DNA from: Polaromonas sp.
Lineage (GTDB): Bacteria; Pseudomonadota; Gammaproteobacteria; Burkholderiales; Burkholderiaceae_C
Reading direction: 5' to 3'
DNA length: 64,000 nt
Assembly (NCBI RefSeq): GCF_029945895.1
Contig: NZ_JAQSDL010000085.1
Coordinates: forward strand, 1 to 64,000
Position numbers and translations under genes: made by a program
Part shown: piece by piece, positions 15,911-23,481 of the stretch
How the letters are laid out: every line of letters starts with the position of its first letter
Position numbering within the stretch: the stretch's first letter is position 1
Notes under the pieces: model-generated
Database searches by the model: none
What the model saw: the letters and a program-made list of their open reading frames with translations, nothing else
What the model was told of the DNA's origin: nothing

Positions 15911-16888
15911 ATGCGCACACCGTCGCCCGAAACCGTCGCCGTCGTCGCCTTTGACGGCATCAGCCCCTTTCATCTCTCCGTGCCGTGCCTGGTGTTCGGC
16001 GAGGACCGCACGGAGTCGGGCGTGCCGCGCTTTCGTGTGCTCGTGTGTTCGCTCGAATCCGGCCCCCTGCGCACCAACGCCGGCTTTTCCATCGAGGCTT
16101 CTCACGGACTGGAAGCCATCCGCCGGGCCCAGATGGTGGTGGTCCCCTCGTGGCACGACGACGGGCTTCCCGCGCCCCCGGCCCTGCTCAAAGCGCTGCG
16201 GGATGCCCACCGCCGTGGCGCAACGGTGGTGGGGCTGTGCCTGGGCGCTTTTGTGCTGGCAGAAGCCGGCCTGCTCGACGGCCGCCCCGCCACGACACAC
16301 TGGCATTTGGCCGCCGAGTTCGCCAGACGTTATCCGTCCGTCAAGCTGCAGCCCGAAGTACTGTATGTGGACAACGGCGACGTGCTCACCTCAGCCGGCA
16401 CGGCGGCCGCCATCGACTGCTGCCTTCATCTGCTGCGGGTGCGCCACGGGGCCGAGGCCGCCAACCAGGCCGCCCGCCGAATGGTGGTGGCGCCACTCCG
16501 TCAAGGCGGGCAAGCCCAATACATTCGCCAGCCGGTGCCCGTGGCTCCCGAGCGCGATCGCCTGATGCCGCTGCTGGAATGGCTGGGCCAGCAGCCGCAG
16601 CGCCCGCACCAGCTCGACGACCTCGCCCAGCGTGCGCTGATGAGCCGGCGCACGTTCACGCGGCGTTTTCGCGAAGCCACGGGTACCACCGTGGGCCGCT
16701 GGCTGCAGAACCAGCGCCTGGCCCTGGCACAACGTCTACTGGAAACCACCGACCGGCCCGTCGAGGCCGTCGCGGCCGACGCTGGCTTCGGGTCGGCCGT
16801 CTCGCTGCGTCAGCATTTCGCGGCTGCGTTCCGTGTGTCGCCCTCCGCTTACCGGCGCCAGTTCTCCACCGTGCCGCGCAAGCTCTGA
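15911..16888 (+). CDS. GlxA-type transcriptional regulator (DJ-1/PfpI plus AraC domains)
   Basis: 325 residues. Residues ~8-180 form a DJ-1/PfpI (amidotransferase-like) domain with the elbow VVGLCLGAFVLAEAG (Cys110) and THWHLAAEFARRYP. The last 100 residues hold two AraC helix-turn-helix motifs: LDDLAQRALMSRRTFTRRFR and PVEAVAADAGFGSAVSLRQH. GlxA regulators sense small nitrogenous metabolites and bind DNA through the AraC part. The divergent cysteine hydrolase at 15816 is the likely target. The ligand is unknown. Confidence 0.93.
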   Translation: MRTPSPETVAVVAFDGISPFHLSVPCLVFGEDRTESGVPRFRVLVCSLESGPLRTNAGFSIEASHGLEAIRRAQMVVVPSWHDDGLPAPPALLKALRDAHRRGATVVGLCLGAFVLAEAGLLDGRPATTHWHLAAEFARRYPSVKLQPEVLYVDNGDVLTSAGTAAAIDCCLHLLRVRHGAEAANQAARRMVVAPLRQGGQAQYIRQPVPVAPERDRLMPLLEWLGQQPQRPHQLDDLAQRALMSRRTFTRRFREATGTTVGRWLQNQRLALAQRLLETTDRPVEAVAADAGFGSAVSLRQHFAAAFRVSPSAYRRQFSTVPRKL

Positions 16889-17038
16889 GTCCGGTGACGG
16901 AGGCATTCACGCAAACGTTGAGACCCGCGTTCCCCTTGTCGATCATCGAACACCTGAACCCCCGGGGCGTCCAGCGCGACAAACCAGACGGTCCTTGATA
17001 AGCTTCCCTATTAGAAAACCGAAAACCGGATTGGACCC

Positions 17039-17518
17039 ATGAATCTTTCCCTTTCACTTTCCCTCTTCCCCCTGGGCTGGCAGCACTACCTGCTCGGCGG
17101 TCTCATCATTGGCCTGGGCACGGCGCTGCTGTTCGTGCTGACCGGCCGCATTGGCGGCATGAGCACGGTGTTCTCCAGCACCTGGTCGTTTGTGCTGCGC
17201 CGGCCGTTTTTCCAGCAGGCGCGTTTTGTCGACTCGCGCGGCTGGCGGCTGGTGTATGCGGCCGGGCTGATTCTCGGCGCGCTGGTCTGGTGGCTGGGTT
17301 TTGCCGGCGGCAAGCCGGAAGCCACGGCGGTGCCGGTGTGGCAGTTGCTGGTGGGCGGTTTCTTCGTGGGTTACGGCGCGCGGCTGGGCAACGGCTGCAC
17401 CTCGGGTCACGGCATCTGCGGGCTGGGCTCGCTGCAGCGGCCCTCGCTGATGGCGGTACTGACTTTCATGGCCACCGCCTTCCTGACGGCCAATCTGGCT
17501 GCAAGGTGGCTCGCATGA
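17039..17518 (+). CDS. YeeE/YedE family membrane protein, N-terminal partner
   Basis: 159 residues with about four membrane segments and the family signature GARLGNGCTSGHGICGLGS. YeeE/YedE proteins move sulphur compounds (thiosulphate in E. coli YeeE). In many proteobacteria the transporter is split into two half-size proteins encoded together; this one carries the conserved Cys-containing loop GNGCTSGHG, and its stop overlaps the start of the second half as ATGA. No sulphurtransferase gene is adjacent. Confidence 0.88.
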   Translation: MNLSLSLSLFPLGWQHYLLGGLIIGLGTALLFVLTGRIGGMSTVFSSTWSFVLRRPFFQQARFVDSRGWRLVYAAGLILGALVWWLGFAGGKPEATAVPVWQLLVGGFFVGYGARLGNGCTSGHGICGLGSLQRPSLMAVLTFMATAFLTANLAARWLA

Positions 17519-17937
17519 AGGACGCCGGCATGAAACTCCCCCGCATGCTCGCCACGCTCGCGGCGGGCGCCCTGTTTGGCTTTGGCCTGTCGTACTCGAC
17601 CATGATCCGGCCCGAGGTGGTGCTGAGCTTTCTGCGCTTTGAAGACTTCGGGCTGATGCTGGTGATGGGCGGCGCCGTCGTGGTCGTGGCGCTGGTTTAC
17701 AAGCTGGCACCCCGGCTGCTGGCCCGGCCGCTGCTGGGCGACCATTTCCACACCCACCCCAGCGCCTGGAACCGCGACACCGCCGTGGGCGCGGCGCTGT
17801 TCGGCGTGGGCTGGGGCCTGTGCGGCGTGTGCCCCGGCCCGGCCATTGCGGGCCTGGGCGCGGGCAACTGGGACCTGTTGTGGGCGCTGGCCGGCATAAC
17901 GCTGGGCGCGCTGGTGCAAGGGCTGCGGGCCAAGTGA
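17515..17937 (+). CDS. YeeE/YedE family membrane protein, C-terminal partner (DUF6691-like)
   Basis: 140 residues, ATG overlapping the previous stop by four bases. Four hydrophobic segments surround GFGLSYSTMIRPEVVLSFL and the Cys loop GWGLCGVCPGPAIAGLG, the counterpart of the first half's GNGCTSGHG. Together the two proteins should form one complete sulphur-compound channel in the inner membrane. The pseudouridine synthase GTG overlaps the stop of this gene, so translation is coupled. Confidence 0.88.
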   Translation: MKDAGMKLPRMLATLAAGALFGFGLSYSTMIRPEVVLSFLRFEDFGLMLVMGGAVVVVALVYKLAPRLLARPLLGDHFHTHPSAWNRDTAVGAALFGVGWGLCGVCPGPAIAGLGAGNWDLLWALAGITLGALVQGLRAK

Positions 17938-18509
17938 AAGACAGCCCGGCCCGCCTGATCCTTTTCAACAAGCCCTATGGCGTGCTGAGCCAGTTCACGC
18001 CGGAAGGGCGCTGGCGCGGACTGAAGGACTTCATCGCCATCCCGGACGTGTACGTGGCCGGCCGGCTCGACGCCGACAGCGAAGGCCTGCTTCTGCTGAC
18101 CGACAACGGCCGGCTGCAGGCCCGCATCAGCGACCCACGCTTCAAGATGGAAAAAACCTACTGGGTGCAGGTGGAAGGCGTACCCGACGAGGCCGTGCTG
18201 CAGGCACTGCGCGCGGGCGTTCAGCTCAAGGACGGCCTCACCCTGCCGGCCAGAGCCCGCCTGCTGGCGCCGCCGCCCGACGTGTGGGAACGCGAGCCGC
18301 CGATACGCACGCGGCAAGCCATTCCCACGGCGTGGATCGAGCTGGTGATACGCGAGGGCCGCAACCGCCAGGTGCGGCGCATGACGGCGGCCACCGGTTT
18401 TCCGACGCTGCGCCTGATCCGCGCCGCCATCGGCCCCTACCGCCTGGACGGCCTGGCGCCGGGAAGCTGGCGTGAACTGAAACCGGAGACCAACCATGAC
18501 GAGGCCTGA
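17934..18509 (+). CDS. rluE: 23S rRNA pseudouridine synthase, RluE-like (RsuA family)
   Basis: 191 residues from a GTG that overlaps the TGA of the YeeE partner. There is no S4 domain; the protein starts straight into the catalytic domain with LILFNKPYGVLSQF, the catalytic AGRLDADSEGLLLLT (Asp of RLD), KTYWVQVEGV and the C-terminal REGRNRQVRRMTAATG. Length and lack of S4 fit RluE, which modifies U2457 of 23S rRNA in E. coli. Close RsuA-family members cannot be fully excluded. It overlaps the methyltransferase gene by 14 bases. Confidence 0.85.
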   Translation: MKDSPARLILFNKPYGVLSQFTPEGRWRGLKDFIAIPDVYVAGRLDADSEGLLLLTDNGRLQARISDPRFKMEKTYWVQVEGVPDEAVLQALRAGVQLKDGLTLPARARLLAPPPDVWEREPPIRTRQAIPTAWIELVIREGRNRQVRRMTAATGFPTLRLIRAAIGPYRLDGLAPGSWRELKPETNHDEA

Positions 18510-19155
18510 GGAAGAAACGGTAAAGCCAACAGCCGGCGCGTCCTGGTACGACCGTCACATCCTGCCGCGCGCGCTGGACTTTGCCTGCGGCCTGCCGATG
18601 CTGGGCCGCCAGCGCCAGCTGGTGGTACCGCTGGCGCGCGGCCGCGTGCTGGAAGTCGGCGTGGGCACGGGACTGAACATGCCCTATTACGACAAGGCCC
18701 GCGTCAGCAGCATCATCGCGCTGGACCCGGCGCTGGAACTGCACCCGCTGGCGCGCGAGCGTATTGCGCAGGCCGGGCTGGACGTGGAGCTGCTGGCCCT
18801 GTCGGCCGAAAAAATTCCCTTGCCCGACGCGAGCATCGACACGGTGCTGATGACCTACACCCTGTGCACCATCCCCGACCCGCTGGCCGCGCTGAGGGAA
18901 ATGCGACGCGTGCTGGCACCCGGTGGCCGGCTTCTGTATTGCGAACATGGCCGCGCGCCCGATGCATCGGTGCGGCGCTGGCAGGAGCGCCTGCAGCCGC
19001 TGTGGGGCACGGTGGCCGGCGGCTGCCACCTGGGCCGCGACATCCCGGCGCTGCTGCAGGAGGCCGGCTTTGTGCTGCCCGACCTGCACACACGTTACCT
19101 GCCCGGTCCGCGGCCCTTCACCTTCCACTACTGGGGCGAAGCCCTGCCCGCCTGA
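18496..19155 (+). CDS. Class I SAM-dependent methyltransferase
   Basis: 219 residues with the standard motifs: VLEVGVGTGLNMPYY (SAM-binding), IIALDPALELHPLA, AEKIPLPDASIDTVLMTYTL and MRRVLAPGGRLLYCEHG. The form with DRHILPRALDFACGL before motif I and CHLGRDIPALLQEAGF near the end is typical of UbiE/phosphatidylethanolamine-type methyltransferases. The substrate is unknown. The 14-base overlap with the pseudouridine synthase suggests co-translation. Confidence 0.88.
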   Translation: MTRPEEETVKPTAGASWYDRHILPRALDFACGLPMLGRQRQLVVPLARGRVLEVGVGTGLNMPYYDKARVSSIIALDPALELHPLARERIAQAGLDVELLALSAEKIPLPDASIDTVLMTYTLCTIPDPLAALREMRRVLAPGGRLLYCEHGRAPDASVRRWQERLQPLWGTVAGGCHLGRDIPALLQEAGFVLPDLHTRYLPGPRPFTFHYWGEALPA

Positions 19156-19182
19156 GCACGGCCTGCGGGCTGCCCCGGCGTT

Positions 19183-19737
19183 TTACTCGGTGTCGCCCAT
19201 CACCAGGTAACGCCTGACCAGGTCAAAGAAGCTGTCATAAAACCCATCGGAGGTGATGGTTTCGCTGCTGACCTTGACCAGCGAGTCGTTGCTGGCGCTG
19301 AAGGGCAGCGAGACCGACCCGATCGCCCCCACCCCGAGGCTGGCCGAGTTGTTGCTCTTTTTCAGGGCGTAGGTGTCCTGCAGGGCGGTGACAAAACCCA
19401 GGCTGACCTTGCCATCGACGCTTTCCGGCGCACACACCACGCGAATCGCGATCTGCAGATGCGATTCGGGCTCGGGCTGGAAACTTTTCTGGGCATCCAC
19501 CAGGTCTTTTCTGGCGGTGTTGACGAGGTAACCCTGACTCAGCAGGGCGCGCCGTGAGGCCTCGCAGGTCTGCGCGGGCGTGGCGTCAAACAGGCGCGAG
19601 TAGGTGGCGGTGGATGCGAATTGTTCCTGCAGGGGAAACTGCTTGATCGGGGCGGCGCAGCCAGCCAGCAGGGCCAACACACCCAAGGCGCCCGGCAGCG
19701 CCACGGAAGTCTTGCCGCGTATCCAGGACAGGTTCAA
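19183..19737 (-). CDS. DUF2242-like lipoprotein
   Basis: 184 residues if started at the TTG at 19737, which has AAGGAG nine bases upstream; the frame continues upstream to 20010 without a better start. The N-terminus is a lipoprotein signal (LGVLALLAGC). The mature region has the family pattern of DUF2242 envelope proteins: FASTATYSRLFDATPAQTCEASRRALLSQGYLV (residues given in two overlapping parts: ATYSRLFDATPAQTCEA, then RRALLSQGYLV), and DGFYDSFFDLVRRYL near the end. Function unknown. Confidence 0.75.
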   Translation of the reverse strand: MNLSWIRGKTSVALPGALGVLALLAGCAAPIKQFPLQEQFASTATYSRLFDATPAQTCEASRRALLSQGYLVNTARKDLVDAQKSFQPEPESHLQIAIRVVCAPESVDGKVSLGFVTALQDTYALKKSNNSASLGVGAIGSVSLPFSASNDSLVKVSSETITSDGFYDSFFDLVRRYLVMGDTE

Positions 19738-20017
19738 AACAGGGCTCTCCTTGAGTCGATCGCAGCGCCAGAGAAGCGCCGACACGGGGCCAGTCAGCCT
19801 ACCACAGCGACCGGCCGGGGGGCAGCCAGGTTGGGGCCGGGAAGCGCTCGACAGAGGCTGCCGCCTGGCCAGAGCTGCGCAACCGAGGCGACCAGCCACG
19901 CGGCATCTCACTCGGTGTTGCCCGCTCACCGGCACATAAAAAACACCTGCTTTGCGCCCTGCCCTGCACCAATCTCCAGGGCGATTTATTGGCTCCCTCA
20001 GGCAGGCCACACTGCAC

Positions 20018-20023
20018 TAGAAT
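20018..20023 (+). promoter_or_regulatory. -10 element of the tRNA-Ala promoter
   Basis: TAGAAT lies ten bases before the first base of the tRNA, the expected spacing for a short-leader tRNA transcript. A clear -35 box was not seen. Confidence 0.5.
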
Positions 20024-20033
20024 CGGCTTGCGT

Positions 20034-20109
20034 GGGGGGGTAGCTCAGCTGGGAGAGCGCTGCGTTCGCAATGCAGAGGTCGGGAGTTCGATCCTCCTCC
20101 TCTCCACCA
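20034..20109 (+). tRNA. tRNA-Ala, anticodon CGC
   Basis: 76 bases fold as a full cloverleaf. The acceptor is seven G paired with CCTCTCC (two G-U pairs), D stem GCTC/GAGC, anticodon stem CTGCG/TGCAG with loop TTCGCAA (anticodon CGC, reading GCG Ala codons), T stem GGGAG/CTCCT with loop TTCGATC, and an encoded CCA end. Confidence 0.97.
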
Positions 20110-20135
20110 AAGTTTTCTTTCACTTCGTCAGCTTC

Positions 20136-20801
20136 ATGCATCCCTTGCCCCACCCGGCCGCCACCACGCGGCGCCAATGGCTGCTCGGCAGCCTGGCCGG
20201 CACCCTGCTGCTGGCCACCGGCTGCTCGAAATCGGCCAAGACCACAGCCAGGGCATTGCCGAAGGACGCCACCTTGCTGTGCCTCGGTGATTCGCTGACC
20301 TTTGGTTATGGCGCGCCGGCGGGTACCGCCTATCCGCCCATGCTGGAGCAGTTGACCGGCCATGTGGCGCAGAACGCCGGTGTCAATGGCGACACGGCTG
20401 AAGGAGCGCTGGCGCGGCTGCCGGCGCTGCTGCAGGCCAACACGCCGGGCCTGGTGCTGGTGTCGATTGGCGGCAACGACTTCTTGCGCAGACTGCCGCC
20501 AGAGCGCACACGTGCCGCGCTCACGTCCATCGTGCAGGTGGCAGCGGCCAGCGCGCAGGTGGTGCTGATTGCGCAGCCCGAGCCGGCGCTCATGGCGCTG
20601 GCCACCGGTGCGCTGAAAGACCATGAGATGTATGCCGAGGTTGCCAGCGCCACCGGGGTGCCGCTGTTTGCGGGTGGCTGGTCACATGTGTTGTCGCGGC
20701 CCGAGTTGCGCTCGGACCAGATCCACGCCAATGCCGAGGGCTACAAGGTGTTTGCCGAACGCCTGGCCGCGTGGCTGCGTGAACGCAAATACGTGGCCTG
20801 A
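20136..20801 (+). CDS. SGNH-type arylesterase/lysophospholipase, exported lipoprotein
   Basis: 221 residues. The N-terminus combines a twin-arginine motif (TTRRQWLLGSLAG) with a lipobox (LLLATGC), so it is probably a Tat-exported lipoprotein. SGNH blocks are complete: CLGDSLTFGYGA (Ser), NAGVNGDTAEGA (Gly), SIGGNDFLRR (Asn) and SDQIHANAEGY (Asp and His). This pattern is that of TesA/arylesterase-type esterases, which hydrolyse short acyl or aryl esters and lysophospholipids. The gene begins 26 bases after the tRNA and may share its transcript. Confidence 0.92.
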   Translation: MHPLPHPAATTRRQWLLGSLAGTLLLATGCSKSAKTTARALPKDATLLCLGDSLTFGYGAPAGTAYPPMLEQLTGHVAQNAGVNGDTAEGALARLPALLQANTPGLVLVSIGGNDFLRRLPPERTRAALTSIVQVAAASAQVVLIAQPEPALMALATGALKDHEMYAEVASATGVPLFAGGWSHVLSRPELRSDQIHANAEGYKVFAERLAAWLRERKYVA

Positions 20802-20827
20802 GCCCCCTGCCGGATACACCGGCGGAA

Positions 20828-20888
20828 ATACCACTCCGTTTTTGATAGCTGTCTGCGCCCGTCACCATTGGGCTGGATGCCATTTTTA
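20828..20888 (+). repeat. Dispersed intergenic element, copy 4
   Basis: Plus-strand copy: TTTTTGATAGCTGTCTGCGC, CCG, then TTGGGCTGGATGCCATTTTT. It lies directly after the SGNH esterase gene. Confidence 0.7.
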
Positions 20889-20900
20889 TCATGAGACACA

Positions 20901-20929
20901 AAAAAAGCCAGGCACTGCCTGGCTTTTTT
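20901..20929. terminator. Bidirectional intrinsic terminator
   Basis: An A run, GCCAGG, a short loop, CCTGGC and a T run make a strong hairpin between the esterase gene (plus) and the gene ending at 20961 (minus). Confidence 0.88.
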
Positions 20930-20960
20930 GCGCGGGCGCTGTGAACGCCCGGGACCTGAC

Positions 20961-21560
20961 TTAACCGCGGCCGTTGTGGATCATGCGATCGACTTCCTTG
21001 CGCAGCGCAGTCAGTTCGTTACGCAGCTGGCGGCGCTCCTGCGGAGTCACGACGCCGTCGGCCTTGAAGGAGACCTCATGGCGCTCGATGGTCCGCTCAC
21101 GCTTGTGCAGCCTGGCCGCTTCGCGTTGGGAAATGCGGCCGGTACGAACACCTTCGTCGATACGCTGGCTGATCTTGTACTCCTGCCGGTCGATGCCGCT
21201 GGTATTGCCAGCGACGGGGGGCGCGTTGTACACGTTGTTGGCCATCATGCGTTCCACGTCGGCGCTCAGGGCGCCCAGGTCGGCGCGCAGCTGCTGGCGT
21301 TCCTGCGGGTTGGCACTGCCATTGGCCTTGTAGCGCATCTCACGCGCTTCGATCTCGCGGTCACGCCGGTAAAGCGCCTGCGCCTCCGAGGGGGTGATGT
21401 GGCCGGACGCCAGGCCCTGCTGGATGCGGGCGCTGATTGCCTGCTGCGACTGGTCAATGCCGGGGGTGTTGTTGTTGCCTTGTGCCATCGCCGGGGCCAT
21501 GCCCAGACCGGCGAACAAGGCGGATGCCAACAGGGAAGCGGTCAACAGTTTCGATTTCAT
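20961..21560 (-). CDS. Exported protein with two tandem ~75-residue repeats
   Basis: 199 residues with a signal peptide ending AMAQ near residue 26. The mature protein is two copies of one helical unit: SxxI-Q/DxGhxSGHIT or RTGRIS, a long charged helix (YRRDREIEAREMRYKANG against HKRERTIERHEVSFKADG), then PQERQQLRADL against PQERRQLRNEL. The units resemble periplasmic stress proteins with EF-hand-like or helical-hairpin repeats, but no named family is claimed. The sequence shows a clear internal duplication. Confidence 0.75.
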   Translation of the reverse strand: MKSKLLTASLLASALFAGLGMAPAMAQGNNNTPGIDQSQQAISARIQQGLASGHITPSEAQALYRRDREIEAREMRYKANGSANPQERQQLRADLGALSADVERMMANNVYNAPPVAGNTSGIDRQEYKISQRIDEGVRTGRISQREAARLHKRERTIERHEVSFKADGVVTPQERRQLRNELTALRKEVDRMIHNGRG

Positions 21561-21825
21561 GGGGTTCTCCTGCGATGCGGATGAAAAGCCAGCAGCCTGT
21601 CAGGCCGCTTGCGGTGGCTGGAAGGGTTTCCAGGGTCGGCAAGCGGCGGTGGGGAGCTGCTCCTGAAGCACTGCTTTTTGAAGGCTTGTGTGTGATTCAG
21701 TGAGGCCATTGTTGGCCTGGCTTAGTGAAGGCCGTGTAAGGAAAACGGAGATTTACCGGGGATTTACCGCGCGACTGCAATCGTGTGCAGATGCGCTTGC
21801 AGCGTCAGGCTGTACCGACACCCGG

Positions 21826-22377
21826 CTACAACTGGTAGTTGTCAAGCTGCGGACGGATCAGGGCAACCAGCATGGCCACGCCCACGTAAAGACCTGCGAG
21901 CTGCGTGATTTCTATCAGGATCTCCTCGCTGAAATGCGAGCGTGCCCGGGCGTAGATGTCGTCGTCCACCGCACGGCGCACCACGGCATCCACCAACAGG
22001 ATGGCAGCGAGCAGGGACGCCGGCCAGAGTTTGTCCGAAGGCTCAACGGCACGCAAATCCGCAATCTGCGCCGGGCTCAGCCCCATACGCGCCGAAATGG
22101 TCTGGACATGCAGGTTGAACTCATAGTCATTGCAGGTTGCTACACAGGTGCGCAGGATGACGGTCTCGCGAAGATCCTTGGGAAGCACACGCCGGTCCAG
22201 CAAGCCTGTGGGGCCAATCAGCCCGCTGTCCACAAGAAAGCCGAAGAGGCCAGCGTTGCGTGCAACGCTCAGAAAGAGCTGTGGCGCAGGCATGCCGGGC
22301 GGCAGCAGTTTTGCCATGTGACCGGCCAGCGGCTGCTGCAGAGGTTCGGTCACGGGAAGGATGCGGGTGGTCTGCAT
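21826..22377 (-). CDS. Carboxymuconolactone decarboxylase (CMD)-like protein
   Basis: 183 residues from the ATG at 22377, after AAAGGAA. The CMD core is visible: DLRETVILRTCVATCNDYEFNLH (shown in part: RETVILRTCVATCNDYEFN and the following LH), then ARMGLSPAQIADLRA, and a helical C-terminus. Proteins of this type include AhpD-like disulphide reductases and small decarboxylase relatives. The CxxxC-H arrangement could be redox active. It is divergent from the HxlR gene at 22512 and twin palindromes lie between them, so it is the likely HxlR target. Confidence 0.8.
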   Translation of the reverse strand: MQTTRILPVTEPLQQPLAGHMAKLLPPGMPAPQLFLSVARNAGLFGFLVDSGLIGPTGLLDRRVLPKDLRETVILRTCVATCNDYEFNLHVQTISARMGLSPAQIADLRAVEPSDKLWPASLLAAILLVDAVVRRAVDDDIYARARSHFSEEILIEITQLAGLYVGVAMLVALIRPQLDNYQL

Positions 22378-22402
22378 GACAAATTCCTTTTGGGTTGGAT
22401 TT

Positions 22403-22462
22403 ATTGCTTCTAAAAACGAAGCATTCCGATTTTGACCCGGATTGCTTCTAAAATCAAAGCAT
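22403..22462. promoter_or_regulatory. Twin 22-bp operators, probable HxlR binding sites
   Basis: ATTGCTTCTAAAAACGAAGC (22403, ending AT) and ATTGCTTCTAAAATCAAAGC (22441, ending AT) are direct repeats whose starts are 38 bases apart. Each is itself a partial palindrome (GCTT...AAGC). They fill the gap between the divergent CMD and HxlR genes and are AT-rich in a GC-rich genome. Confidence 0.65.
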
Positions 22463-22511
22463 CTGGTCATGCAGGTGACATCACCATTTGATCAACCGAC
22501 AGGAAGGCACG

Positions 22512-22838
22512 ATGAGTACACGCAGCGCCACGGCGGGAGCCCACCCCTACAAGGACGGGATCAACGCAGCAATTGATCTTTTCCACCGGCGCTGGACGAT
22601 GCGCATCCTCTGGGAGTTGCGCAGCGGCCCGGTGAACTTTCGCGCCTTGCAGACAGCTTGCGCGGAGGTTTCTTCGTCAGTACTTAATGTGCGGCTGGCC
22701 GAACTTCGGGAAGCCAACCTGGTCGAGCATGCGAGCGGTGAAGGGTATTCGCTGACGGGCTGGGGCCAGGAGCTGCTGACGGCCATGGAGCCATTGGTGC
22801 TGTGGGCGGGGTGCTGGCAAAAATCGAAAAAGGTCTGA
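22512..22838 (+). CDS. HxlR family winged-helix regulator
   Basis: 108 residues, start at the ATG at 22512 after AGGAAGG. The HxlR pattern is clear: a short N-terminal arm, INAAIDLFHRRWTMRILWEL, GPVNFRALQTACAEVSSSVL, NVRLAELREANLVEH, and the wing GYSLTGWGQELL, ending MEPLVLWAGCWQK. HxlR proteins often respond to aldehydes or reactive carbonyls through a Cys; one Cys is near the C-terminus and one in the recognition region. It is divergent from a CMD gene and should regulate it and itself. Confidence 0.9.
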   Translation: MSTRSATAGAHPYKDGINAAIDLFHRRWTMRILWELRSGPVNFRALQTACAEVSSSVLNVRLAELREANLVEHASGEGYSLTGWGQELLTAMEPLVLWAGCWQKSKKV

Positions 22839-22856
22839 GCACGGGCGGCCACCGCC

Positions 22857-23447
22857 TCAGACGTGTTTGCCCGCCGTCCAGCCTTGGCCGCCCAGGGCCT
22901 GCGTGGCCACGGCCTCGGGGCTGGTTTCGAGCGGCGTGGCCATGGTGTCGTTCCAGCGATTCAAAAAAGCAAACATGGCGACCACGCCCAGGATTTCGGT
23001 GATTTCGGTGTCGCTCCAGTGCTGCTGCAGCTGTGCAAACTGTTCGTCGGTCACCGCGTTGGGCTGGCTGGCCGCGGCCAGGGCAAAGTCCAGTGCCAGG
23101 CGTTCGCGCTGGCTGTAGAGCGGGCTGCTGGCGTAGGTCCAGACATCGGCGAGCTTGGCATCGCTGATGCCAAAGTTTTTGGCACCGAGCAGGGTATGCG
23201 CCTGGCAATACAGGCAGCCTGCCACCTTGCTCACCACGTGGCCGATCAGACGGCGAAAACCCAGGTCCACCTCGCCTTCAGGGTCCATCACCGCGCCATT
23301 GAGCTGCGCCAGCGCCTGCACGAGTTTGGGCTTGCGCTGCATGGTCAGCACGCTGTTGGGCGTGAACCCCAGCGTGGTCAGGAAGAAATCAAAATGCGGC
23401 TTGAGCGCCGGCGTGGTGTCGGGCGACAGGGGGGCAAGGCGTGGCAT
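22857..23447 (-). CDS. CMD/peroxidase-like protein with CxxC motif
   Basis: 196 residues. The AhpD-type signature VAGCLYCQAHTLLGAK holds the redox CxxC and the following His. Other helices match the uncharacterised peroxidase-related subgroup of the CMD family (ALNGA-like LAQLNGAVMDP, LGVVAMFAFLNRWNDTMATP). It probably reduces peroxides or disulphides. The HxlR gene ends 19 bases away on the opposite strand, so the two genes converge. Confidence 0.85.
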   Translation of the reverse strand: MPRLAPLSPDTTPALKPHFDFFLTTLGFTPNSVLTMQRKPKLVQALAQLNGAVMDPEGEVDLGFRRLIGHVVSKVAGCLYCQAHTLLGAKNFGISDAKLADVWTYASSPLYSQRERLALDFALAAASQPNAVTDEQFAQLQQHWSDTEITEILGVVAMFAFLNRWNDTMATPLETSPEAVATQALGGQGWTAGKHV

Positions 23448-23481
23448 GGGGGGGTGTCCGTTGATGAGGTTGGTTGAGTGC

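Noticed and set aside
19738-20010. N-terminal extension of the DUF2242-like protein to 20010
   Set aside because: The TTG at 19737 has a good ribosome binding site and begins directly at a lipoprotein signal; the extension would bury that signal and overlap the tRNA promoter region.
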